Source of the DNA: Antitrichia curtipendula | Taxonomy: Eukaryota; Streptophyta; Bryopsida; Hypnales; Leucodontaceae | NCBI GenBank assembly: GCA_951230915.1 | Contig: OX579637.1 | Coordinates: 8,618,001 to 8,682,000, forward strand | Length of the DNA stretch: 64,000 bases | Reading direction: 5' to 3' | Shown here: piece after piece, positions 49,197 through 59,444 of the stretch | Layout: each line of letters begins with the position of its first letter | Numbering within the stretch: position 1 is the stretch's first letter | The notes under the pieces: model-generated | Database searches by the model: none | What the model saw: only the letters and a program-made list of their open reading frames with translations | Told to the model about the DNA's origin: nothing | Translations under genes and position numbers: made by a program

Positions 49197-50224
49197 CTAC
49201 GTCCTACGCCCGTCGGGCTCTATCACTAAATTAAACGCCGGAAGTTCGAACCGCGAGCCCACATTTTGCGCGGACTCTCTCATCCCCTGGAGGATCCTAC
49301 GGACCTCCTCGAACGAAGAAGCCAGTGGGTCTCCGCCTATCCGATTCACAGACACATATTCCCGGAGGCCACCGGGTTCGCACTCGGATTCTAGACGCAA
49401 AAGTTACAGCGGGAGATCTCCCATGAGGAAGTTGTCCAGTCGTTGCAGGTGGCACCAGGAGCAGAGAAATATGGCATTGCCCTTCTCATTGCAGACACTT
49501 TTCTCGAGAGAGTCATCAATAAGAAGAGTGTTGTCCGCGGTGAAGGACGCATCCCCATCCAACATGGGGAACACCTGCTCCGAGAGCACCTTCAGAAACA
49601 CAGGCTTTGCCCCATCGTGAAGAAACCGCCCCCGCATGGTTTCTATCTGCCGACAATGCTCTTGTCTGAGGACTTCAAAATGGGCCCTGTTCCCCTTGAA
49701 CAGGAATTTTGCCACCATCTCAGAAGTCGAAAGCTTCATCGAGGACCACACCACTACCTTGGCCGTGATCTGCGAGATATCGTGAAGGAATTCCTGCAAA
49801 TTCGGCCTGCCGAAGACCGCTTTGGGACCGACAATGGTGGGATTCATATGACAAAGTATATTTTGTTCGACACTATATGGCTTAAATTTTTTAGCGTACG
49901 ATCTTGACTCGCAGTGGCACAGGATGCCGTTCAGGTCGAACACAATATTCAACCACTTTCCCCTCGGTTCGGGCACTACTGGCGAGACACTTCGCAGCAC
50001 GATCTCTTTGTGTTCCACCGATTCTACCTGATGAAAGCAAGACAACAAAGAAATGGAGTTACCTGTTTGAATGCAGAGTCAGGTGAGCCAGACAACGGGA
50101 CGGAGCATTGAAATCCACTAATTGATTGCTTGCTCCCCTTAGGAAGGGCTTTCACAGGCATCGGCCTGTGCAAACCAACAGAAATTTTTGGCTGAGTAAA
50201 AAAGACAGCGTCAACAGAGTACAA
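49197..50224 (-). pseudogene. FCP1/NIF-type HAD phosphatase-like gene
   Basis: A first block, 50,224 to ~50,063, begins MYSVDAVFFTQPKISVG. A second, from ~50,027, continues in the frame open to 49,404 and, past one in-frame TAA, to 49,197. The core shows KWLNIVFDLNGILCHC (motif I; DLN where FCP1 proteins have DxD), KVVVWSSMK (motif II region) and LLIDDSLEKS (motif III/IV Asp pair), then FLCSWCHLQRLDNFLMGDLP. FCP1-domain enzymes dephosphorylate Ser/Thr, classically the RNA polymerase II tail; the substrate here is unknown. With CAG/GTAACT and CAG borders the gap would be a 35-bp intron, unusually short. It may be cargo of the palindrome-B element, because a palindrome copy lies just upstream (50,501). 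Confidence 0.7.
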
Positions 50225-50500
50225 TTAGATTGACGTGCCTTTCAAAATACACCATGTCCATTTTTATTTACAAGAACAATAATATACATCATCTTATACA
50301 ACGTTGTCATTCGAGAGCGGATTAAATCGCTAGGCACTCCTACGCTATACTTCTCAAGACGGTGATTGCTGGCAGGAGTGTCTTTCAACGCCAATCTACA
50401 CAGGAGGACCCTCCTACCAAACAAAATACGTAAGGTATGAGTGACGCGCACTAGGGAATCCTGGGACCTCCACAACGATCAGATACACCTTGTTCAGTTT

Positions 50501-50520
50501 TTACCTCGACTCGAGCGTAA
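50501..50520. repeat. Palindrome B copy between phosphatase and disordered ORF
   Basis: TTACCTCGACTCGAGCGTAA, a one-base-shortened near-palindrome of the variant B type. Confidence 0.7.
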
Positions 50521-50582
50521 CCCGATACATGTAATTGATGTAAGTGCGTAGTGTCAACGTTAGTGGTTTAGACAGCAACAGC

Positions 50583-52307
50583 TCAGTCCGAACTCAAGAG
50601 GGAGTCATATGGGTCAGAGGATTTTATCTGTTCCAAATTGTCGGGGTTCGGTCCAATCGTTGTTGCAGCCGCCGATGCAGGTGAACCTCCATCGACTTCT
50701 TCCGGGACATTGTCCAGTAGGATGTCCTCGTCGTCCCCGTAATCCACCCGGTCGAGCTTCGGTGATCGCTGAACCAGTTTAGTTCCCTCCCGCACGGATG
50801 GCGGACGGGGAGAGACAGCTACTGCGGCAACCTCAACATTCTCACACGGCGCGGCAGTATCGCCGGTCTTAATGTCAGAGACTGCCGTCTGTGATTTACC
50901 CTCGAGTCGAGGGTAATCGCCAGCAACAATTGTGCTGGATGAAGGAGGTGCATCTGGAGGCCTTGTGTTGCTGACATCACCCGTTACCGCCAGGGCTGCA
51001 GGCGACAGCACGCGGAGTTGGTCGGCCGGCGTGGAGGCCACGATGTCCTCGGCAGCCGGAGAGCCCTTGGTTGGAGTACCCTCGTGTCGAAGATCCGACA
51101 TGCCCGTGACCAAGTCTCGTACCTCCGCCGACAGGTCCGCTGCGGGGCCAGCCTGGGAGGGTACTTAGCATTGCGTGGACTAGGAACGCTGTTGGCTCGG
51201 AACGGACTGTGATTGTGACACGACGAGGGCATGTTGGCTGGCAAAAAGGCTTCCATTTGCCTGGCCATGTTGTCCATCTGCGCTTGCGTTTTTTGGATTT
51301 GTTCCTTCAACTCCTCGCAAATCCGGAGGGCCTAGCAATCTGTTTGTCCTTTGCCGCCAGCTGATCCTTGATTGCCTTATTCCTTGCATCTTTTTTTGCC
51401 CTCCGCTCCATCTTGGCCTTGTGCTACCCGGTCTGGATTTTTTCTGGGGACTGGAGTTGTTCGGGGACAAGGGGGACCTCCTCGACCTCCTCGACTGGCT
51501 CACCCCACTGTTGATGTCGTCGAAGTCCGAGGAGCACAGAAGCGAATCCGTATCGACATTGCTCAAATCTACAGTGGGACACTCAACCTTGGACTTCAAT
51601 TTCGCTCCCTTCCTCGCCGTCTTATGCTAACGTCGTTCCCCGCCTTTGGAGGACTTCCCCGCAGCCTTCCTCTTGTCCCTGCGACTGGCGCGTGCCCACT
51701 CCTTTCGCTGCAGCTCAATGAACTCAAAGTCCGTCTCTATGTCTTCATCCACCATGCTAGGGATCTCCGCTTGGCCACGAGGAACAGCCTCCCATCGCTG
51801 AATGACATCCGTGTTGGTGCCGTACTCGTCGATACCTTCCATTCCCACACCCGGTTCCTTGCAAGCAGAATTAGGTAACAGCTTGACCTCCACCCCGGGC
51901 GCCTGATGAGTACCAGACGATGTCGCGCTGACGGTTGCTTGCCTCGGTGCGGTACCTGGCAGGACGTCCTTCTCCTGTGCACCCTCCTGATCACGCTCAC
52001 GTAATGCTGCGTCTTCACCAGTATTCCTCTCGTTGGATCTTGGAAATCTGGGGTCCCCTTCCGAGTTCCTCTCATGTTGAACGGGAGTTAACTCATCTCC
52101 ATGACTTCTATGATGTGGGTCTTCCGCAACGTCATCGTCATCGCATGAATTGCCCCGAACGGGTGGAGGCAGGTTGTTGTCACTGCCACTGCTCGACGAG
52201 TCCTCTCTATTCGATCCATCTGGACTGCTGGGAGGAGAAAGCAATTCCCCTACTGTTGGGGGGGAGACAGAAACCAACACCGGCGCCTCAACGTAGAGTG
52301 ATCGCAA
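50583..52307 (-). pseudogene. Long disordered acidic/Ser-rich ORF of the palindrome-B element
   Basis: Three segments (52,307-51,627; 51,599-51,180; 51,113-50,583) share one frame and are separated only by stops, so this was one ~570-residue reading frame. Composition is strongly biased: SPPSSPDGSN, EDSSSSGSDNN, SRRSRRSPLSPN, PQKKSRPGSTRPR, DYGDDEDILLDN. No folded domain is evident. It follows the methylase-like ORF after a short gap with splice-like borders, so it is probably the C-terminal tail of that protein. A perfect palindrome B lies inside it (50,896-50,916), read as DYPRLEG. Confidence 0.6.
50896..50916. repeat. Perfect 21-bp palindrome, variant B
   Basis: Half-site TTACCCTCGA, one G, then its exact reverse complement. 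It is in coding sequence of the disordered ORF, unlike most other copies. Confidence 0.9.
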
Positions 52308-52499
52308 GTACTACGCTGAGTATGGCAAATTCAAATGCAGAAAGTCATTCATATCCAAGTACGTACTTGAATATGTGTAAGCCCTATGCCTCGCCGTCAA
52401 TGGATTTTCCACTAGGTCATAGTAGTATGACCCATAGAGCTGCAGGAGTCATAAACAATCAAGTATTAGGCGACAAGCCATACAAAAGGCAAGGCCTCC

Positions 52500-52682
52500 A
52501 GTCGAGGGTAAAAGGGAAACAAGCGTCTCATCCGCCCTGGATACAGATAGGACACTGGTGCAACACATGAACTATTTAGCCTCGACTCGAGGGTAAATGG
52601 TAATCTCATCGGTAACTAACACTCATACGTTCATAGAAGGCGTACAATGAGATGAAGTAAGATATCTTCGTGTCGAGGGTAG
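52500..52682. repeat. Cluster of three palindrome B copies in a putative intron
   Basis: A half-site TCGAGGGTAA lies at 52,502, a full near-palindrome at 52,576-52,596 and a decayed one at 52,662-52,682. They follow a good 5' splice site (AAG then GTATGC, minus strand, at 52,688) that ends the methylase-like ORF. Confidence 0.7.
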
Positions 52683-55628
52683 GCATACCTTGGCAGCCAT
52701 GGCGCTCTTAGCTCCTGCAAAAATGCCCAAGACATTCTCGTTTCGGACTGCAAAGCATTGGAGGATCTGAAGGTAAAGCTCCATCCGCAATTCTTTTGTG
52801 TAGATCCTCCACTTGACCTTGTTGTTGTATTTCGCTTCATTGTAGTACAGAATATCGGCAGGGTGATATTTTGTTTCCACCCTGTCGCAGACAACATCCG
52901 CATGACTATCACCTCTTCTAAAGAGAAATAGTAGACGCACGTCTGGGGCCACTCTCAAGCAATTAGACACGTTGTCTAGACGCTTCGCCCTCGATGGGAC
53001 ATACACAGACTTCACGACGTCGTAGTCCGGCATGTCCACCGTCGCGAAATTCAGTGCGGCTTCAAAGTCCTCGCCACCGCCTAGAATCCAGAGCCAGACG
53101 CTGGCCTCTTTGGCATCTAGCTCTAGGTTGTAGCCATGAACTCGAGAAAAGGCAAAAGACTCAACGCGTTCTCGTGTGTGGCTGGCTTGTCCATTCCGGA
53201 CGTCCAATATGGCAAGTCTGAGGGGACGGTTGACGTATTTGTACATCTGCGTTTCCACTAGCACTCTCGCCTGGGCGTCCAGACCACGAAACTCGTATCC
53301 TCCAGATTGTTCACCAAGTCGGTACTTCGACTTCATAAACCTCTGGAACATTGAGGCCTCGTCCAAGAACTTCTCGCCAAGATCCTTTGCCCTCTTCAAT
53401 TTGGCGTCGTTTGTTAGGCGTTTACTGAAGAACGACGGCTTCGGATAGGAGAGAAGAAAATCCCATGTCGCAGATGAGAAGAGGTGCCTCTTCTTCCAAG
53501 ACCTCCAGACATTTAGGATGGTGTCATTATTATTGTCGCGTAGTTTGAGATCGGGTTTGACTGACATCATCTCCTCGTGGATGATTTTCTTCTTCTTCCT
53601 CCGCTCAACCCAATCCTGTGCCATCTGATTGTCCGGCACAAGAACCCTTGTCTTCCCGACCGACACTTTGGGGTGTGAAAATCGACGGTCTTTGGTCAAA
53701 TTCAGCAGATGCTGGGCGAAAACCTTGAGGTCGTGGTCTGTGAAGTGACCAATATGCTTGAAGAATTCTCTCTTCAACGCAAACGATTTCCGGGTGAAGT
53801 CGTCCATGTCCCGGAAGAGCTGTCACGTGACTGGTTCCACGAGCTCGCCCTCCGGGTACTTGGTGAGGAAATCCTTCCAAAGCTTCCAGATATCATCTCG
53901 CAGCGTGATGATCTTGATCTCGCTCTTGAGGTCCATGGGCGCTTTGATATTCTTTCCTTCTTTCTCAGGGTTGATATTCTGGAACCGCTTCACAACTGCA
54001 TCCATGAAACTCTGCAACACGATAGACACATTTACATTAGAACACCATAAACATACCTTCGTCTCGAAGCTATTCAGGCATCCATTGGAAATGACAAGAG
54101 TCACCGACTTCATACTACGCAGGATATCCATATTACGTTGCCCAAGTGACCCTAGCACTAGTCAGTGAAGTTACCCTCGACACGAGGGTAACTGTCTAGA
54201 GAGGTCATTCACCTTCCACTTGGCCTCGCTGAGGACAGATGCATTCCTCCTCTTCACGGGATCCTCGGCCATGAGAGTCGGTCAAAGGCAGTTGATCCAG
54301 ACGTTCAGGGAGCTAATGACTTGGCTTCCCCACGTTGGCTGAACGTGGTCGAGGTGATTTGTCGAGTTGTAGAATTGGGAGATGTTCACCAACTTCAAAG
54401 CATCCAGGGTCCAAACAATGTAGGCTTCCCACGTTCTGAGTTCCTACCGGCGCTGCTTGCTGTACTTTTCTATCTGGAGATCTTTGGAAGCTTGCACACT
54501 ATGCTGATCGTTGATGATCATGAACTTCCCTTTTTTAATGTCGTCCCAGCTCTGTGGCGGCTCTTTCAGCAGGCGGTTGCGACTGTCCACCGGTGTCAAG
54601 CAAAGCCGTTGTCACTCTCTGATGTGGCCCCGAGCGATCAAGTTGTGCTTCACGGACTCCGTAATCTTGTCCTCCATTCCCCGGATGACGTAATCGTCTC
54701 TTGCTTTTATGCACTGGTTGATGTTTACGAGTTGGGGATCCTCTCCCAGTATGTAGCAAGCCCGGTGCTCCGCCCAGAAGTCGCGCTGAATGAGCCCAAA
54801 CCTGTCTGCCACATCCATTAGCTCCTCGAATTCTGAGGTCTGCGCGACGTTCGTCAGAGCAGATCCCGAACTTCCAGTACCCGTGATAGCCCGCGATTTT
54901 CGACGCTTGTTCATTCCCTCAGCTGCTGAGGCACCGCCCGATTGAGTCTCAACGCGTTTCCGAGAATCGGATCAAACCTGCCCATGTCCGCTTGCGCCGC
55001 TCTCGGACCTTGGCGGCGCTAACAGGCTTCTCTCTGGCCCCGCAAGCTCTTGCTGTTTCTTCCGCTACAATCCGAGTGCTGGGCGAGGCTTTACGGTCTT
55101 TACAGCGTGCCTGTCCAGTGCAGTCCAGATGTGTAGTATTCTTTGGGCCGTCGTCGTGGGCGGGCCTTCCACCCACGGCAAGTATTTTGCCGTCCTGAAT
55201 GTTTGTATCAGGTGGTCAACCTTTGCGTCCTCCAGGAATCTTTCGATCTCCTGCATGTCGAACCTTGCTCCCGCGCTGACTCCGTCTACGACTATGGAGT
55301 GCATGTGATCACCGTCACTACCATCTACATTTACCTCCTGCAGCACGATGACAATGTACCGCTGACGGACGCACTCTATGTGCGACAGCTTCTCCTGTTG
55401 GTGCCATACAAAGAAGTTTTTTGTGGTCATTGTTTGGTACCGGAGGTGGACGAAATCCTGAAACCGGTTTAAGCCAAACGACCACTTAGAGACATTCCCA
55501 CGGAATTGCCACAATTTCCCGCATGATATCTCGTCGTCATCAAGGAACGGCTCCCCCTCATAAGGATTGACGAAAGGTTCCATGAAAAGTTGGGTCATCG
55601 TATAGTCGTAGTTGTCCTCTCCCGCCAT
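52623..55628 (-). pseudogene. ParB-like/methylase-like protein gene of the palindrome-B element
   Basis: From ATG 55,628 (MAGEDNYDYTM) one frame is followed to about 54,213 with several in-frame stops. A 61-bp intron (54,152-54,212) and a 45-bp intron (54,012-54,056) with GT-AG borders then lead to a long open frame 53,807-52,623. Order: an N-terminal domain shared with 5304-5828, a basic linker (MNKRRKSRAI), RLCLTPVDSRNRLLKEPP, SWDDIKKGKFMIINDQHSVQ (ParB/DGQHR-like core), YIVWTLDALKLV, TRKSFALKREFFKHIG, and finally KELRMELYLQILQCFA and NVLGIFAGAKSAMAAK. The last part resembles motif I of N4/N6 DNA methylases (FAGxG). No DPPY-like motif was found. The function as a sequence-specific DNA-binding or methylating protein is inferred. 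Confidence 0.55.
54152..54212 (-). other. 61-bp intron carrying palindrome B at its centre
   Basis: On the minus strand AAGTGGAAG is followed by GTGAATGACC, and the acceptor is GTGCTAG before GTCACTTGGG. The near-perfect palindrome (54,171-54,191) occupies the middle third. The flanking exons continue in frame with the rest of the gene. Confidence 0.6.
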
Positions 55629-55668
55629 CTTGAAGTAGTAGCTCCTGCGAAGCCCGTATATTGTTAGC

Positions 55669-56521
55669 TTACCCTCGACACGAGGCTAGAGTCTACATAT
55701 AATAGCGCTAGATCCTATCATTTGCTCATTCCGAGTGTCGATAGGTAAGATGCTGCTTTCCTTCGACTCGAGGCTATTTTAATTATTTGTAGACACCACG
55801 TTCTTGTACTATGCTTGCGTGACTAACGTCACGCTAGCTGGTTCTGGTGTGCCGTCTGATTATTTATGGGCATTGGTGGTTGTAAAGTTCAAGTTGGCAA
55901 TTTAGTGTCAGTGTTCTAGCATATCTTGATTTCGGTGTGCGGGGTCACGTGTGAGTGTTGGATTTACTAACGCGCTTTTCCACGGTTCTTGAAATTGCTT
56001 AAAATCATTGTTTCTACAGGTTACCTTCGATCCAAGGCTATTTGAGTGATCGCTGTGATAATTGGGATTTCTGCTCATTCGGATATGATTTTTGGTGTAC
56101 ATTGATAAACTACTTTCGACCCAAGGCTAATCTTACTTTGGGGTGCTTTGGCTTTCCTTAGATGTTCTCTCTGTGTGTCGGCCATTGCCTGTGTCTATTG
56201 TTGACCGCCATCGATACATTTAGCCTCGACACGAGGCTAACTGGACAAGTCCTTGGTTCAGGTTACCTTCGACTCGAAACTAGTGGGATGTTTTTCTTGC
56301 TTTCAGGGGATAGTCTTCGTTTAGATTAGGGTTCTTCTCTATATGTCTATATTACCTTCAAGTCGAAGCTAATCTAGATCGTCTGGTCGCTGACTTCTGC
56401 TAGGTATTCAGTAAACTTAGGTCCTTCACGGTGCTCATTTTGCATACGCTCGACAGAATTAGCTTCAGCTTGAGGGTAATTGTCGTTGGGCTGGCGGTAA
56501 TTAGCCTCGAGCCGAAGCTTT
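55669..56521. repeat. Array of nine palindrome B copies upstream of the 55,628 ORF
   Basis: Copies begin at 55,669, 55,758, 56,021, 56,110, 56,220, 56,263, 56,352, 56,459 and 56,501. Recurring spacings are 89 (three times), 107-110 and 42-43 bp. The copy at 56,220-56,240 is near-perfect with half-site TTAGCCTCGA. The array lies 5' of the first ORF, just as array A precedes the ORF at 5304. CpG-to-TpG changes are common. Confidence 0.85.
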
Positions 56522-58044
56522 AGGGTGGATAAAACTTGTATCCATACGGGATTTCTAGTGCATAAACCCTAAGGCTTAAACCCTGAACCCCAGAGTATGG
56601 TCTGTAGAATTAAATACCTCCAAATTCAATTTTTCAATGTCCCTAGAAAGGCTCTGAATTCAACTTGAAGGTGGAGATTGAGACCTACAATCATAGGAAA
56701 ACAACGTTATTGCTTTTTAAAAGACACCTTCATAAATGAATGAGGAGATTGAACGAAGAAAACCTAACATCAAAATACTAATCTTGCAGTGCTACAAATG
56801 TGCCCAAGATTCCTTAAACCCTGTTCTCATTGTCAATCCAAATCGAATTCAAAGTCACTGATCCAAAACAGTGTTCAAAATATGAATCAAGAACTACAAC
56901 TGAAAGCAATGCAAAAAACAATGTTGAGAATTTGTGAGAAAAGCGCCCTGAAATCCTACATTGAAGACAATACCTGCGCGTTCCAATTTAGAGTACAACT
57001 GCCAACTGAAGAAAACACCAAATTTGAACGAACTTGTAGGAGCACCGCAAGTGCACCAACTGAAGGAATCAACGTACCTGCACGAGCTTGCAGCAGCATT
57101 GATACTTGAACTAAAACACGGAACACGAATCCCCGCAATGCGACTCTCTGACGCTCACGCCGCCACGCACAACGGAAGGTCTCACTCTCACACTGACATG
57201 CTCACAATGAAAACGGAAGAGAACGACACTGCAACCTCAACCGCCACAAAAGAACTCTCACGGAGAAACGCAAACTCTCCACTCTCAAGCACAACCAAAG
57301 CGCTCCACTCTCACAAATCACGCAACACGCTCGCACTCGGAAGCACAACGAGGAAAACAAAATAAGGAAGAACACGCACGCACGCACGCACAACGAAGAA
57401 ACAATACAATTCTGCACTACAAATGAACGGAACGGAAAACACACGGCGCGGAACATGTTGAGGCGCAGCGGAAAAACAAAACAACAAAGCAAAAATGAAA
57501 TGGTAGGGCACAGCGCGGGGAGGGAGATGACCTCCCGAACCCGACCCGAGCCGCCAAACTTGCTTTGGGGCAGGTGCGTCAGTTCCGAATCTGAAACAGA
57601 CCCCCCCGAGCCTCTAAATCTGCCTCGGCACAGCCGGACCTCTTCTTTCGGTCCTAGACTTTGCCGAACCAAACTCAAGCCTCCAAAAGTGCCTTGTGCC
57701 CCTCCCAACCTAGTGCTTTGGTCCCAAACCTCCAAGAAACCTCCTCGAAGGCTATATTAAAGTAAAAAAATTTAGAAAAACAAAGTGTGAATGAAAATAA
57801 TTGTTTTCATTCAATTCCATTGTCAAACTCTCGGTATCTTCGTGGTCAAAGTTTGTGAAGCTGCTTATATATATTCTTATACTGGTGTAGATAAAACAAA
57901 TTTCTATAATTTGTTAATATATTGAAGCAAAAAATTATAAAGTTTCTTGCTTTTTTACAATGAAGAAGCTAATGTAGGTGAGTTTTGAGGGAATAAAAGT
58001 TTAAATAATACTATTCAATGCATAGAACTAAATACAAAAAACAA
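56522..58044. other. Region without supported gene; biased CACTCTCAC tract
   Basis: 57,140-57,370 is rich in ACTCTCAC/CACAAC words and contains a short (GCAC)n run near 57,372. 57,520-57,740 is GC-richer with CCNAACCTNGCTTTGG-like recurrences. The frames here look like composition by-products. Confidence 0.4.
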
Positions 58045-58812
58045 AAGTCATAGAATTTGAAGTCAAAGAAATTAATTTTGAAAGCAACTTCAATACAATA
58101 AAATCTGGAAGTGGGATATATCTTTAAGTATGTAAATGAAAACAACAAATTAGTTAGTAGGTAATTTAATCCACCCTCATGTAATGAAAAATAAATGGAT
58201 TAATAAAAGCGATCATGTAATTTAATGGTGTCAAAGATCAAATGTCATGGAATTCTAATTTGAAAGCGACTTCAACCAAATTGTGCAAGTTGGAAATACC
58301 CTCAAGTATTTGAATGCTCACAAATATTAATTGCAAGTATAATTCCTATCAGACAACCTACACGTGAATAAATATAAATTGAAATAATATCGGACCTGTA
58401 CTTTAAGGGTGTCAAAAATCAAATGTCATAGAATTCTAACTTGAAAGCGACTTCAACCAAATCGTGCAAGTTGGAAATACGCTCATGTATTTGAATGTCC
58501 ACAAATATTAATTGCATGTATAACAGCAATCCACTCGCACGTGAATCCAAAAAAAATATAGAATATTGTTGGACCTGTATTTTTATGGTGTCAAAAATTA
58601 AATGTCATAGAATTCTAATTTGAAAGCGACTTCAACCAAATCGTGCAAGTTGGGAATACCCTCAAGTGTTTGAATGCTCACAAATATTAATTGCATGTAT
58701 AATTCCTATCAACCTACACGTGAATAAATATAAATTGAAATAATACCGGACCTGTACTTTTATGGTGTCAAAAATCAAATGTCATAGAATTCAAATTTGA
58801 AAGCGACTTCAA
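58045..58812. repeat. ~180-bp satellite-like tandem repeat, ~4 copies
   Basis: GGTGTCAAANATNAAATGTC begins at 58,227, 58,408, 58,587 and 58,764 (periods 181, 179, 177). A more diverged unit lies before the first. Each unit includes GAAAGCGACTTCAACCAAAT and CACAAATATTAATTGCA. The array ends exactly where the GGACG island starts. Confidence 0.9.
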
Positions 58813-58827
58813 CCAGGGTTGACAAGA

Positions 58828-59160
58828 CGTCTGGACGTTCGGACGTTCGCCCGGATGTCCGGCGGACGTGGGCGCTGACCCTCGGATGTCTTTTGACATC
58901 CCTGGACGGGCCATCCGCGCGGTCGGGCCGTCCGATCGATCGGATCGTCCGCGCGGTCGGGGGACTCGCGGACAGTTCCACGGACAGGCCCTTGGACGGA
59001 CAGGGCGTCGGACTCGCGGACACGGTCGCGCAGACGAATCATGCGGGCAGATCGTGCGGACAGGCACGTGCGGATGGGACGTCCGCACGATCTGCCCGTC
59101 CGATTCTGGGCCGTCCGATTCACACGTACGCGTCCGCATTGCCTGGTCCGCCTTCGGACG
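58828..59160. promoter_or_regulatory. GGACG-rich CpG island before zinc-knuckle copy 1
   Basis: Dense GGACG/CGTCC words in both orientations (GGACGTTCGGACGTTCG, GGACGTCCGCACG, GGCCGTCCGAT), many able to form hairpins. It ends at a TATA-like CATAAATAG, about 280 bp before the ATG at 59,445. Confidence 0.75.
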
Positions 59161-59170
59161 CCATAAATAG
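59161..59170 (+). promoter_or_regulatory. TATA-like box for zinc-knuckle copy 1
   Basis: CCATAAATAG at the right edge of the island, the same layout as the TATA boxes beside the islands at 11.5 and 19.3/19.7 kb. Confidence 0.5.
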
Positions 59171-59444
59171 CGCGGCGGACGGCTTATTCTTCACAATCGT
59201 TTCCTTTGCGGAGTGGGTGATCCAGTGCCTCTCAGTGGCTCTGCGCGCCCCTTTCGTTTTGGTGCGTGAACGATTGTGCTCGGATACTGAATTGCACCAA
59301 ATTATTTTGGTGATTACTTGGTTTTGAAGGCCTTGTTAACAACTTCACCCCGTTTCATTGGCAAGTGTCAAACATTTTGTTCAATTGTTCTAAAGATTCA
59401 TGTGAACTTTGTCATCAAATCATTTCATTTTAATCAAGGTTATC

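Noticed and set aside
58768..59327. Long Arg/Pro-rich ORFs on both strands
   Set aside because: Same reason: open frames forced by the GC-rich island before the zinc-knuckle gene.
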